The notes beneath the pieces are model-generated. The model saw nothing but the letters and a program-made list of their open reading frames with translations, was not told where the DNA came from and did no database searches. A stretch of 57,320 bases of DNA, taken from assembly GCA_041687675.1 (NCBI GenBank), contig JAWLBM010000031.1:1-57320 (forward strand). Reading direction: 5' to 3'. Below are positions 8,643 to 18,456 of this stretch, one piece after another (within the stretch, counting starts at the first letter, position 1; each line of letters opens with the position of its first letter). Origin of the DNA: JAWLBM01 sp041687675 (GTDB taxonomy: Bacteria > Pseudomonadota > Alphaproteobacteria > Rhizobiales > Pleomorphomonadaceae). A program made the position numbers and the translations under genes.

Positions 8643-9760
8643 CACTGGGACTCCTCGGAGGTCTGACGGCGATTGAGCTCGTTGAGCGGCAGGTAGGGCA
8701 CCACGCCGCCGCTGCTCTCGTCATCGAGGATCACCTTGTTGGAGCGTCCGAGCACGTCTTCCATCGTCTCGAGGTACATGCGCTGGCGGGTCACCTCCGG
8801 CGCCTTGGCGAACTCGTCGTAGATCGAGATGAAGCGCTGGGATTCACCGGTGGCCTCGGCGATCACGCGATCGCGGTAGCCGAGCGCGGCCTCGCGCACC
8901 TGCGAGGATTCGCCTCGGGCGTCGCCGAGCCGCTTGTTGGCGTAGGCCTGGGCGTCCTGCTTGAACTTGTCCTGGTCCTGCTGGGCGCGCTGCACCTCCT
9001 CGAAGGCGTCGATCACCTCGCGCGGCGGGTCGGCCCGCTCCAGGTTGACGCCGGTGACGATGATGCCGGCCCCGTAGCTGTCGAGGGTTTCCTGGATGAG
9101 CTGGCGGACCTGCGCCTGCGCATCCTCGCGGCCGCGGGTCCGGAACTCGTCGGCGCGGGTGCGGCCCACATACTCGCGCATGGCGCTTTCGGCGACCACG
9201 CGGACCATGTCCTGCTGGTTGGCGACGTTGAAGAGATACTGCACCGGGTCGGAGATGCGCCACAACACGGTGAACTCCACGTCCACCAGGTTCTGGTCGC
9301 CGGAGAGCATGATCGTGCCCTGGCCGTTGCGGCCCGCGCCGCCGCCGATGTTCTCCTGGTTCTCGCGCAGCAGCGGCGGCTTCTCGACCGACTCGATCGG
9401 CCAGAGCAGGAAGTGCACGCCGGGATCGTTGAGCTCGGGCTTGACTTGGCCGAAGCGGAGCTCGACGCCCACCTCGTCCGGCTGGACCACGTAGACGCTC
9501 TCGTAGAGCCACAGGCCGACGAGGCCGGCGAGGATCAGCGGGATCGCGATCCGTGCGCCACCGCCACCGCCGCCGCCGGACGGACCGGAACCGCCGGGAA
9601 TGACCCGGCGCAGCTTGTCCTGGCCGCGGCGCAGAAGCTCCTCGAGATCGGGTGGATTGTTGCCGCCGCCAGGGCCGCCGGGTCCACGCGGGGGCTGGCC
9701 CCAGGGGCCGTTGCCGCTTCCCTTCCAACCGCCCCCACCGCTCTGGTTGCTCCAAGGCAT
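8642..9760 (-). CDS. hflK: HflK, FtsH protease modulator (SPFH/band 7)
   Basis: 372 residues from the ATG at 9760, preceded by AGGAAG; the extra 21 codons of the longer frame look like leader sequence. A Gly/Asn/Pro-rich N-terminus (MPWSNQSGGGGWKG, GGPGGGNNPPDLEELLRR) is typical of HflK, followed by a membrane anchor (about 72-90) and the SPFH domain starting VYVVQPDEVGVELRFGQ. Partner of HflC in the FtsH-controlling complex. First gene of the operon, with a promoter-like site about 75-100 bases upstream. Confidence 0.95.
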   Translation of the reverse strand: MPWSNQSGGGGWKGSGNGPWGQPPRGPGGPGGGNNPPDLEELLRRGQDKLRRVIPGGSGPSGGGGGGGARIAIPLILAGLVGLWLYESVYVVQPDEVGVELRFGQVKPELNDPGVHFLLWPIESVEKPPLLRENQENIGGGAGRNGQGTIMLSGDQNLVDVEFTVLWRISDPVQYLFNVANQQDMVRVVAESAMREYVGRTRADEFRTRGREDAQAQVRQLIQETLDSYGAGIIVTGVNLERADPPREVIDAFEEVQRAQQDQDKFKQDAQAYANKRLGDARGESSQVREAALGYRDRVIAEATGESQRFISIYDEFAKAPEVTRQRMYLETMEDVLGRSNKVILDDESSGGVVPYLPLNELNRRQTSEESQ

Positions 9761-9834
9761 CAGGTGTCTTCCTTCCTCGTCGTTCACCGGCGAGGCCTTC
9801 GCCCTTCTACGGCGGCCCCACACCCCTTGCGGCG

Positions 9835-9863
9835 CATATATCGGCTCTGCGGCCAGGCATCAA
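9835..9863 (-). promoter_or_regulatory. Candidate sigma-70 promoter of the hflK operon
   Basis: On the minus strand TTGATG (9863-9858), a 17-base spacer and TATATG (9840-9835). The predicted start leaves a leader of about 70 bases before the hflK ATG. It stands between folA (stop at 9966) and hflK, both minus-strand, so it would separate the two units. Motif reading only. Confidence 0.45.
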
Positions 9864-9965
9864 CGACCGGGCCGGCGCACGCAACCCCGGAAGTGGTGAC
9901 CGACCCGCCGCAAATCAATGGAATACCGCGTGGCGTGGCAGCGCAGGACCTTCTTTTCGCGCTTT

Positions 9966-10496
9966 TTATTCCGGCCGCCGTTCATAGACGGTGAAGTGCA
10001 CTGCGGCGGTGTCCTTCTCGGCGCGGGGAGGGCGCTCCTCGGAAACCTTGTGCCAGACGGCGGAATCGATCTCCGGGAAACGGGTATCGCCCTCCGGCGA
10101 TGCCTCGACGCGGGTGATGTAGAGCCGGTCGGCGCGGCCGATCGTCGCCCGGTAGAGCGCGCCGCCCCCGACGACGGCGACCTCGGTCGCGCCGCCGGCC
10201 GCAGCGACCTCGCGCGCCCGCTCCAGCGCCGCCTCCACGCCGTGGACCACCTCGACGCCCTCGGCGGCAAAGCCGCGGTCTCGCGTCACCACGATGTTGT
10301 GCCGGCCGGGAAGCGGGCGGCCGATGCTCTCGAACGTCCGCCGGCCCATCACCACCGGCTTGCCGAGCGTCAGCCGGCGGAAGTGGCGAAGGTCCGTCGG
10401 CAGGCTCCAGGGCATGTCGCCCTCGCGGCCGATGACGCCGTTCTCCGCCACGGCCGCCACCAGGACCAGCGAGACGTCGCCCGCGGCCCCGCTCAC
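9966..10496 (-). CDS. folA: Dihydrofolate reductase
   Basis: 176 residues. Reduces dihydrofolate to tetrahydrofolate with NADPH, recycling the dihydrofolate made by ThyA. Visible motifs: VAENGVIGREGDMPWSLP (substrate site, with the WSLP element and Asp before it), MGRRTFESIGRPLPGR (NADPH-binding) and VAVVGGGALYRATI. The GTG start at 10496 overlaps the stop of the DUF4424 gene (GTGA), so it is probably translationally coupled; the codons upstream in the longer frame are the antisense of that gene. A second in-frame GTG six codons later is possible. Confidence 0.93.
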   Translation of the reverse strand: MSGAAGDVSLVLVAAVAENGVIGREGDMPWSLPTDLRHFRRLTLGKPVVMGRRTFESIGRPLPGRHNIVVTRDRGFAAEGVEVVHGVEAALERAREVAAAGGATEVAVVGGGALYRATIGRADRLYITRVEASPEGDTRFPEIDSAVWHKVSEERPPRAEKDTAAVHFTVYERRPE

Positions 10497-11488
10497 GGAT
10501 CCGTCCCCACGACGAGGATGTCGAGGTCGCGCTCGGCGACGAAGTTCTCCCGGTTCAGGCGGAACTCGGTCGGCCCGGTCTTCTCGACGCCCGGCGCGCA
10601 GAAGCTGACCAGGTGGTGCGGGTCTGCCTTGTCGATCGTCAGGCGGAATCGGCGGATCGGGCCGAGCCACTTGCGGCCGGCGGTCAGCGCGTAGGAGAGG
10701 CGCATCTCCCGGAGGGCTCCGGCGCCGACCTCGCCGACGCGCCGCTCCACCGCGGCGAGGAAGGCGTCGTCCATGCAGTAGCGGCGGCGGTACGCCTCGA
10801 AGGCCTCGCCGCCGAAGCCTCCGTCGACGAGAAAGCCCAGTCCCGCCGATACGTGGAGGCTCGGCCGGTAGCGGTGCGAGACCCGCGTCTCGGCGCCGGG
10901 CTTGAACACCATGTCCCAGTGGAAGGTCGTGCGCAGGGTCCAGTAAGGCACGAAGCGGTCCTTCGTCCCGGTCCCGTCGTCGTGGCGGTCGACGGCGAGC
11001 AGACCGCGGCGCAGGAGGTCCCGGCGCGCCTCCTCCGACAGGGAGGCCACCGCCTCGGCGGTGCGTGCTGCGAACGGCTCCAGCGGCACGCCGGCGTTGG
11101 TGAGGATCCCGGTCACGTCGATGCCGGCGATCTCGGCGCGTTGCTGCACCTTCGGCGTCACGGCGACCCCGTCGACCGTCACCGAGAAGCCCAGGAAGTT
11201 CGGCGCCTCGCCGTCGGGAAGGGCCGGCGCGCCGTCGGGGCCGCCCTCCAGGGGCGGCATCGGGAAGGCCACCGTGGCCGCGAGCGGCGTCTGCGTCGGG
11301 TTGGCGATGACGTAGTCGACCCTGACCTCGCCGGGCGAGATGTAGAGGTCCTCGGCGGCGATCGTCAGCTGGCCGCTCGCCACGAACACCAGGCCGCCCG
11401 GCCTGAGCTCGGCGATCGAATCACTCGCGGCGGCCGGTGCCGCCAGGAGGGCGGCGGCGAAGGCGAGACGAAGAGCGGCGCTTCTCAT
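10493..11488 (-). CDS. DUF4424 family exported protein
   Basis: 331 residues with a clean Sec signal peptide (about 1-21, AAPAAA-S). The mature protein opens DSIAELRPGGLVFVASGQLTIAAEDLYISPGEVRVDYVI, the region that defines DUF4424; it also contains AFPMPPLEG and ends in a beta-rich segment. Function is unknown. It sits between thyA (12 bases upstream) and folA (4-base overlap), so an exported protein of unknown role is embedded in a nucleotide-metabolism operon, perhaps simply through shared transcription. Confidence 0.82.
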   Translation of the reverse strand: MRSAALRLAFAAALLAAPAAASDSIAELRPGGLVFVASGQLTIAAEDLYISPGEVRVDYVIANPTQTPLAATVAFPMPPLEGGPDGAPALPDGEAPNFLGFSVTVDGVAVTPKVQQRAEIAGIDVTGILTNAGVPLEPFAARTAEAVASLSEEARRDLLRRGLLAVDRHDDGTGTKDRFVPYWTLRTTFHWDMVFKPGAETRVSHRYRPSLHVSAGLGFLVDGGFGGEAFEAYRRRYCMDDAFLAAVERRVGEVGAGALREMRLSYALTAGRKWLGPIRRFRLTIDKADPHHLVSFCAPGVEKTGPTEFRLNRENFVAERDLDILVVGTDP

Positions 11489-11500
11489 GCCCGGGGCCTT

Positions 11501-12295
11501 TCACACGGCGACGGGAGCCTTGATGTGCGGATGCGGATCGTAACCCTCGATCGCGACATGCTCGAAACGGAAATCGAGCACTGAACCAACTCGCGGATCG
11601 AGCTTCAGTTTCGGAAGCGGCCGCGGCGCGCGGGAGAGCTGCAGCTCGGCCTGCTCGAGGTGGTTGAGGTAGAGGTGGGCGTCGCCGAAGGTGTGGATGA
11701 ACTCGCCGGGCCGAAGCCCCGCGGCCTGCGCCATCATCGCCGTCAGGAGCGCGTAGGAGGCGATGTTGAACGGCACGCCGAGGAAGACGTCCGCCGAGCG
11801 CTGGTAGAGCTGGCAGGAGAGGCGGCCTTCGGCGACGTAGAACTGGAACAGCGCGTGGCAGGGCGGCAGCGCCATCCGCGGCACGTCGGCCGGGTTCCAG
11901 GCGGTGACCATCAGCCGGCGGGAGTCCGGGTTCTGCCGGATCTCCTGCTCGACCCAGCGGATCTGGTCAATGGCGCCGCCCTCGGGCGTCGGCCAGGAGC
12001 GCCACTGGTGGCCGTAGACGGGGCCGAGGTCGCCCGCCTCGTCGGCCCAGTCGTCCCAAATGCTGACGCCGTTCTCCTTGAGGTAGCGGATGTTGGTGTC
12101 GCCGGCGAGGAACCATATGAGCTCGTGGACGATCGAGCGGATGTGCAGCTTCTTCGTCGTCACCAGCGGGAAGCCGTCGGCGAGGTCGAAGCGCATCTGG
12201 TGGCCGAAGACGGAGAGCGTCCCGGTTCCGGTCCGGTCGCCCTTGCGGACGCCCTCGGCGAGGATGCGGCGGAGGAGCTCGTGGTACTGCTGCAT
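11501..12295 (-). CDS. thyA: Thymidylate synthase
   Basis: 264 residues, the same length as E. coli ThyA. Makes dTMP from dUMP using methylene-tetrahydrofolate, leaving dihydrofolate for FolA. Motifs: RTGTGTLSVFG (phosphate/folate loop), catalytic Cys146 in ALPPCHALFQF, the RSAD/ LGVPFNIASYA block for dUMP binding, and the HTFGDAHLYLNH motif. Lead gene of thyA-DUF4424-folA. The start follows GGCGACCGCC with no strong Shine-Dalgarno. No thyX is seen in the window. Confidence 0.97.
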   Translation of the reverse strand: MQQYHELLRRILAEGVRKGDRTGTGTLSVFGHQMRFDLADGFPLVTTKKLHIRSIVHELIWFLAGDTNIRYLKENGVSIWDDWADEAGDLGPVYGHQWRSWPTPEGGAIDQIRWVEQEIRQNPDSRRLMVTAWNPADVPRMALPPCHALFQFYVAEGRLSCQLYQRSADVFLGVPFNIASYALLTAMMAQAAGLRPGEFIHTFGDAHLYLNHLEQAELQLSRAPRPLPKLKLDPRVGSVLDFRFEHVAIEGYDPHPHIKAPVAV

Positions 12296-12435
12296 GGCGG
12301 TCGCCCCGGTTCGACAGCCTTCAATGGACCGAACCGGCCCTGATCGGAAGCCTTGAACTCGATCGGGCTGTGGATTTGCCCTCGCGTGCCCGGGGTGCGC
12401 AGCACCGGGGGTGTCCGGATCCGTAGCCGCCCCCC

Positions 12436-12464
12436 TTCACAAGACCCTCGCCCCCGCCTATATC
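12436..12464 (+). promoter_or_regulatory. Candidate sigma-70 promoter of ssrA
   Basis: TTCACA (12436-12441), exactly 17 bases, then TATATC (12459-12464). Transcription would begin near 12471, which is precisely the first base of a perfect 6-bp hairpin with a GCAA tetraloop at the 5' end of the tmRNA precursor. That fit strengthens the call. Confidence 0.6.
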
Positions 12465-12470
12465 TGAAGG

Positions 12471-12787
12471 GCCGGCGCAAGCCGGCTATGGCGATAAATG
12501 GGCAGCGAAATAAACCATTCGGACCCGGGGGCGGTACCCGGCGCCTCCACCCAAGCCCGCGGCGGTCCGCGGGTTTCGGCGGGGGCGAAATAGGATCGAC
12601 GAGGGTGTAAAGGCTGATCTTTCGCTCGGCATGGTTCCGCCGTCATCGGGCCGATCATATAGTTGCGAATGACAACTATGCTCCGGTGGCCGTCGCCGCG
12701 TAATGCGGCTCCGGTACTGGGTTTAAGCCCTGGGGGGTAGCACTTTCAGGCGGGGTCCGGAGGCACCTGGCAACAGAAGCCTCCACC
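12471..12787 (+). ncRNA. ssrA: Transfer-messenger RNA, permuted two-piece form
   Basis: Rescues stalled ribosomes by adding a degradation tag. The tag frame is at 12665-12703: GCG resume codon, then codons giving ANDNYAPVAVAA and TAA. The gene is circularly permuted: the acceptor piece comes first (5' hairpin 12471-12486; T-arm with 5-bp stem 12525-12529/12537-12541 and 7-base loop; 3' acceptor strand CGCCTCC 12542-12548), then a spacer hairpin (CCCGCGG/CCGCGGG, 12556-12573) expected to be cut out, then the coding piece starting GGGGGCG at 12581, which pairs with the acceptor strand, followed by the conserved AAATAGGATCGAC. The last stem (GGAGGC/GCCTCC) closes near 12784, so the 3' end is approximate. 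Too short for an ORF search but unmistakable by tag and structure. sspB follows on the same strand. Confidence 0.93.
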
Positions 12788-12926
12788 TTACCCTCCTTCA
12801 GCACAGATGCCTCCGACCGGTCGTCCTCGTCCGGCGGACCGCCGCGTTCTCGACAGGGCCCGGCGGGGGTTCTATACCAGTCTGCCGAGGGGTCGCGCCG
12901 GCCGATGCGCAAGGGGAAGGCGAGGG

Positions 12927-13460
12927 ATGGCTGAGGATCAGATCCGTTACGACGTGCTCGTCCAGGAGGCACTGCGCGGCGTCGTCCGCAAGGTGCTCGG
13001 CGAGGTCGCGCGGACGGGCCTTCCCGGCGACCACCACTTCTACGTCACCTTCGACACCCGCGCCCCCGGCGTGCGGGTCTCCTCCCGCCTTCGCGAGCGC
13101 TATCCGGAGGAGATGACCATCGTCATCCAGCACCAGTACTGGGACCTGCAGGTGACCGAGCACGCCTTCGAGGTGGGCCTGTCCTTCTCCGGGGTCCCCG
13201 AGCGGCTGCTGGTGCCCTTCAGCGCCATCAAGGGCATCTTCGACCCGTCGGTGAAGTTCGGCCTCGAGTTCGAGGTCGTCCACGAGGCCGAGGACGAGGC
13301 GGAGGAGGGCGAGGGGAACGAAGCCGACGGCGAGGCCGTTCCGTTCCCGGAGCCGGAGGCGAGGGACGCCGCCGCCGAGGGCGAGCCCGGGCCGGCGGAG
13401 GGCGAGGGCGCCCGCACCGCCTCGGTGGTCTCGCTCGACCAATTCCGCAAGAAGCCCTGA
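12927..13460 (+). CDS. sspB: SspB, ClpXP adaptor for ssrA-tagged proteins
   Basis: 177 residues from the ATG at 12927 (GGGGAAGGCGAGGG upstream). The alpha-type SspB fold covers about residues 1-125: IRYDVLVQEALRGVVRKVL, HHFYVTFDT, and the PFSAIKGIFDPSVKFGLEF strand-helix. A long Glu-rich linker follows and the protein ends SVVSLDQFRKKP, the short tail that docks to ClpX in this family. SspB binds the AND part of the ssrA tag and delivers substrates to ClpXP. Its position about 140 bases behind ssrA places tag and tag-reader side by side. Confidence 0.93.
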   Translation: MAEDQIRYDVLVQEALRGVVRKVLGEVARTGLPGDHHFYVTFDTRAPGVRVSSRLRERYPEEMTIVIQHQYWDLQVTEHAFEVGLSFSGVPERLLVPFSAIKGIFDPSVKFGLEFEVVHEAEDEAEEGEGNEADGEAVPFPEPEARDAAAEGEPGPAEGEGARTASVVSLDQFRKKP

Positions 13461-13520
13461 CGTTCGCGGGATCGCCGGCCGCCGCGCCCGGCGCGTCGCC
13501 CGCGTCCCGGAGACGAACGC

Positions 13521-14918
<1,398 letters not shown>

Positions 14919-15348
14919 CGTCGCGTCGCCGGGACGATCGGCGCCACAACCGGGGGCTTACCGACCGGTTTAGGAGATTCGTCGCATTTTCGCGCCGGAA
15001 CGGGTGTCGCGGCGGGCCGGGGACTGCAACCCCGCGGCGATTTCGGCGATTCGCCGACCATCGATGCGAGAAAAAGAATTCAGACTATTGGACCTGCGCG
15101 AACACACGTTGACCGGAGGCGAACCGTCGGTTCTGTCCGAGCCGCACCTCATGGTACCTCATGATCACGCCGGCGCCGGTCGGTTCGGGAGAGATCCCGG
15201 CTACAAGCGGCGGCAACCGGAATGCGCTGATCCGGGTGGCGGACTTCGGGTGGAGGTCCGTTCCGGGATCCGACGCGGATCGGAGCAGCCCTTCCGTGGG
15301 GGCTCGCGAGGGCTTATTCTGAAAGGAATATGCAAGCGAGGTGCCGCC
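14919..15348 (+). other. 430-base intergenic region without a recognisable gene
   Basis: Between fumC and the DUF4169 gene. I find no convincing open frame on either strand, no tRNA and no clear rho-independent terminator. The AT-richer part around 15060-15115 (AGAAAAAGAATTCAGACTA, then a TTGACC) could hold regulatory DNA, but no well-spaced promoter pair can be assigned. Confidence 0.5.
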
Positions 15349-15537
15349 ATGGGAGACGTGATCAATCTTCGGCTCTACCGCAAGCGGAAGGACCGGGCGA
15401 CACGCGAAGAGAAAGCGGCGGAGAATCGCGTCAAGTTCGGTCGGACCAGGGCGGACAAGGAGCTGAGGCGGGCAGTGGACGACCTCGAGGCGAAGAAGCT
15501 CGAAGGCCACCGCGTGCCCGATAAGGATGAGGCCTGA
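15349..15537 (+). CDS. DUF4169 family small protein
   Basis: 62 residues, starting at an ATG behind GCGAGGTG. The N-terminus MGDVINLRLYRKRKDRA followed by a Lys/Arg/Glu-rich helix (ENRVKFGRTRADKELRR) matches DUF4169, a short highly charged family confined mainly to alphaproteobacteria. Function unknown. The next gene begins three bases after its stop, so the two are almost certainly co-transcribed and the link to a ribbon-helix-helix protein suggests a joint regulatory role. The longer frame reaching back to 15004 is not supported. Confidence 0.82.
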   Translation: MGDVINLRLYRKRKDRATREEKAAENRVKFGRTRADKELRRAVDDLEAKKLEGHRVPDKDEA

Positions 15538-15540
15538 AAC

Positions 15541-15816
15541 GTGACCGAAAAACGCTCCGTCTCGCTCGCCGGTCATCGCACGTCGGTGGCCCTCGAACCC
15601 GAATTCTGGTCCGCCGTAGACCGTCTCGCTCTCCAGCGCGGGCAGTCCCTTGCCGGTTTCGTCGCCTATGTCGACCGCAACCGCAAGGGCAAGAACCTCG
15701 CCAGCGCCCTCCGCCTCACCGTCCTGCAGGACCTCGAGCGTCGTCTCGGCCTGCGCGACGAGGCGCCGCACCGCGACGCCCGCCCGCCCCTCACGGTGGC
15801 GCGCGCCTACACCTGA
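15541..15816 (+). CDS. Ribbon-helix-helix domain protein
   Basis: 91 residues from a GTG start. The N-terminal half, SVSLAGHRTSVALEPEFW followed by LALQRGQSLAGFVAYVDR, has the beta-strand plus two-helix layout of the alphaproteobacterial ribbon-helix-helix family (RHH_4, PF13467), a DNA-binding fold. Target unknown. The downstream part ALRLTVLQDLERRL is a third helix. It is paired with the DUF4169 gene; a strong hairpin follows the stop by 15 bases. Confidence 0.82.
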   Translation: MTEKRSVSLAGHRTSVALEPEFWSAVDRLALQRGQSLAGFVAYVDRNRKGKNLASALRLTVLQDLERRLGLRDEAPHRDARPPLTVARAYT

Positions 15817-15831
15817 CGGCTCGCCGAAAGG

Positions 15832-15855
15832 GCGCGCGCCCCGGCGGGCGCGCGC
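15832..15855 (+). terminator. GC-rich hairpin terminator behind the RHH gene
   Basis: Perfect 10-bp stem GCGCGCGCCC (15832-15841) and GGGCGCGCGC (15846-15855) with loop CGGC. No T-run follows (TCCCCCCGG), so it is a terminator-like structure without a U-tract, as is common in high-GC genomes. Confidence 0.55.
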
Positions 15856-16354
15856 TCCCCCCGGCGTCCTCATTTCCGGTTCTCGACGATCACGATCCGG
15901 CAGGGGGGAAGCTCCCGCCGGTGCCGCCGTGCCCCACGGCGGGCCGGAGCGGCCTCCAACCGCATCTGCCGAAACGCGAGCCACACGGCCGGTCGTCCCG
16001 GAGCTATGCTGCGTGCGGGCGCTCCAGGCTCGGTCCCCGATGCGTTGGCCCGGCAAGTGCGGCCCGCAGGGCGTCGTCCGGCGAAGGCACGGAGGCCGCG
16101 GATCCGGACAGTGCCTCCGGCCGTCGGCCCGGGGGTGAGCGGGATCCCGTCTCCCCCGGACGGCCCGAGGGGGATCGCGCCGCCCGGCTGATGGCGGGGG
16201 GTTGCCTATATCGCCCGCCCGCACCACGATCCAACTCCCTCCGGAGAAACTTCGGGCGACGCCAGCAGACGCGGCCGCCCCCTGGACAAGAGGCTGGAGT
16301 TCGCGTGATGACCAGACCCGCATGCCTGCACCGCGCACCGGAGCGAGGCTCGCG
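15856..16354 (+). other. About 500-base region without a recognisable gene
   Basis: Between the RHH hairpin and acetoacetyl-CoA synthetase. Open frames here are GC-driven shadows with arginine/proline-rich nonsense composition. A TATATC at 16207-16212 could be a -10 element but has no matching -35. Nothing else stands out. Confidence 0.45.
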
Positions 16355-18313
16355 ATGAGCGCGCCGCTGTGGATCCCCTCGCACGACCGGATCGAGGCGG
16401 CGGAGATGACCCGCTTCCGCCGCTTCGCCGAGCCGCGCGCCAACCTGAGCTTCCCCGACGCGCCCTCGCTGCACCGCTGGTCGATCGACGAGCCCGGGGC
16501 CTTCTGGGACGCGGTCTGGGACTTCGCCGGCGTCGTCGGCGAGAAGGGGCACCGGCTGGTCGAGGATGGCGAGCGGATGCCGGGCGCCCGCTTCTTCCCC
16601 GACGCGACGCTGAACTTCGCCGAAAACCTCCTGCGCCGCGAGGGCGCGGGCGACGCCATCGTCTTCCGCGGCGAGGACAAGGTGGCCCGCCGCTGGTCCT
16701 GGGACGAGCTGCGCGCCACGGTGCTGAAGCTGCAGCAGGCGCTCCGGGCCGCCGGCGTGCGCGAGGGCGACCGGGTGGCGGCGCTGCTGCCGAACATGCC
16801 CGAGGCCGTCTCGGCGATGCTCGCCACCGCCTCGCTCGGCGCGGTCTGGTCCTCGGCCTCGCCGGATTTCGGCCCGCGCGGGGTCCTCGACCGCTTCGGC
16901 CAGATCGAGCCCAAGGTGCTGATCGCCAGCGACGGCTACTGGTACGCCGGCAAGCGGATCGACATCGGCCCGAAGCTCGAGGAGATCGTGCCGCAGCTGC
17001 CGACGGTCGGCCGGGTGGTCGTGGTCGACTATCTCGGGGCGGCGGAGGCCACCGCCGCCCGGCTCGCCAACGGTGTGACGCTGGAGGCCTTCCTCGATCC
17101 GTGGCCGGGCGGGCATGCGCTCGCCTTCCGCCGGATGCCCTTCGACCACCCGCTCTACATCCTGTTCTCGTCCGGCACCACGGGCGTGCCCAAGTGCATC
17201 GTCCACCGCGCCGGCGGCGTGCTGCTGCAGCACCTCAAGGAACACGCGCTGCACGCCGACACCCGGCAGGGCGACCGGGTGTTCTACTTCACCACCCTCG
17301 GCTGGATGATGTGGAACTGGCTGGTTTCCGCCCTCGGCCGCGGCGCGACGCTGATGCTCTACGACGGCTCGCCCTTCCATCCGGGTCCGGAGACGCTGTT
17401 CGACTGGGCCGACGAGGAGGGCATGACCCTGTTCGGCACCTCGGCGAAATACATCGACGCGGTGCGCAAGTCGGGCGTCCGGCCGATCGCGACCCACCGC
17501 CTCGCCGCGCTGAAGGGCATCGCCTCCACCGGGTCTCCGCTGTCGGCGGAGAGCTTCGCCTTCGTCTACGAGGGCATCAAGCGGGACGTGCACCTCGCCT
17601 CCATCTCCGGCGGCACCGACATCGTCTCCTGCTTCGTGCTGGGCGACCCGACGCGGCCGGTCTTCGCGGGCGAGATCCAGGGCCCGGGCCTCGGCCTTTC
17701 CGTCGAGGTGTGGACCGGGGAGGGGCGGCCGGCGCCGGTGGGGGAGAAGGGCGAACTCGTCTGCACCCGGCCGTTCCCGGTGATGCCGCTCGGCTTCTGG
17801 AACGATCCGGACGGGGCGAAGTACCGCGCCGCCTACTTCGAGCGATTCCCGGGGGTCTGGCACCACGGCGACTTCGCCGAGGTGACGGAGCACGGCGGCT
17901 TCGTCATCCACGGCCGCTCCGACGCGACGCTGAACCCCGGCGGCGTGCGCATCGGCACGGCGGAGATCTACGCCCAGGTGGAGCGGATCCCGGAGGTGCT
18001 GGAGGCGCTGGCGATCGGCCAGGAGTTCGACGGCGACGTGCGCGTGGTGCTGTTCGTCCGCCTCGCCCCCGGCGCGGTGCTCGACGCCGGCCTCGACAAG
18101 GCCATCCGCACCACGATCCGCACCGGGGCCAGCCCGCGCCACGTGCCGGCGAAGATCGTCGCAGTGGCGGACATCCCGCGGACCAAGTCGGGCAAGATCA
18201 CCGAACTCGCCGTCCGCGAGGTGGTGCACGGCCGCCCGGTCGGGAACCGCGAGGCGCTCGCCAACCCCGAGGCGCTGGAACTCTTCCGCGACCTGCCGGA
18301 ACTGCGGGACTGA
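16355..18313 (+). CDS. Acetoacetyl-CoA synthetase
   Basis: 652 residues from the ATG at 16355, matching the usual length of about 650. Activates acetoacetate to acetoacetyl-CoA with ATP, linking ketone bodies and polyhydroxybutyrate breakdown to central metabolism. ANL-superfamily adenylation motif at about residues 270-283 (LFSSGTTGVPKCIV), TLGWMMWNW, SGGTDIVSCF and the C-terminal hinge HGRSDATLNPGGVRIGTAEIY; the acylation-sensitive lysine lies in RTKSGKITELAV. The N-terminal WIPSHDRIEAAEMTRF is distinctive for acetoacetyl-CoA over acetyl-CoA synthetases. Stand-alone gene; convergent with the RTX gene across a hairpin cluster. Confidence 0.93.
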   Translation: MSAPLWIPSHDRIEAAEMTRFRRFAEPRANLSFPDAPSLHRWSIDEPGAFWDAVWDFAGVVGEKGHRLVEDGERMPGARFFPDATLNFAENLLRREGAGDAIVFRGEDKVARRWSWDELRATVLKLQQALRAAGVREGDRVAALLPNMPEAVSAMLATASLGAVWSSASPDFGPRGVLDRFGQIEPKVLIASDGYWYAGKRIDIGPKLEEIVPQLPTVGRVVVVDYLGAAEATAARLANGVTLEAFLDPWPGGHALAFRRMPFDHPLYILFSSGTTGVPKCIVHRAGGVLLQHLKEHALHADTRQGDRVFYFTTLGWMMWNWLVSALGRGATLMLYDGSPFHPGPETLFDWADEEGMTLFGTSAKYIDAVRKSGVRPIATHRLAALKGIASTGSPLSAESFAFVYEGIKRDVHLASISGGTDIVSCFVLGDPTRPVFAGEIQGPGLGLSVEVWTGEGRPAPVGEKGELVCTRPFPVMPLGFWNDPDGAKYRAAYFERFPGVWHHGDFAEVTEHGGFVIHGRSDATLNPGGVRIGTAEIYAQVERIPEVLEALAIGQEFDGDVRVVLFVRLAPGAVLDAGLDKAIRTTIRTGASPRHVPAKIVAVADIPRTKSGKITELAVREVVHGRPVGNREALANPEALELFRDLPELRD

Positions 18314-18367
18314 GCGGCGCGGAGACCGACCGTCGACCTGCCCGCGGCCTTCCGCGGAGGACGGAGC

Positions 18368-18432
18368 CGCCCGCCAACGGGCGGGCGTGCCGCCCGGCCG
18401 GGCACTCCGGGCGGCCGTGAAACGGCCGCCCG
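18368..18432. terminator. Double hairpin between convergent genes
   Basis: Two stem-loops lie between the converging acetoacetyl-CoA synthetase and RTX genes. The first has an 8-bp stem CGCCCGCC/GGCGGGCG (18368-18387, loop AACG). The second has a perfect 11-bp stem CGGGCGGCCGT/ACGGCCGCCCG with loop GAA (18408-18432). Neither has a strong T-run; symmetry and placement suggest bidirectional termination. Confidence 0.65.
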
Positions 18433-18456
18433 AGCGTTGCCGGGCGGGCCCTTGCT

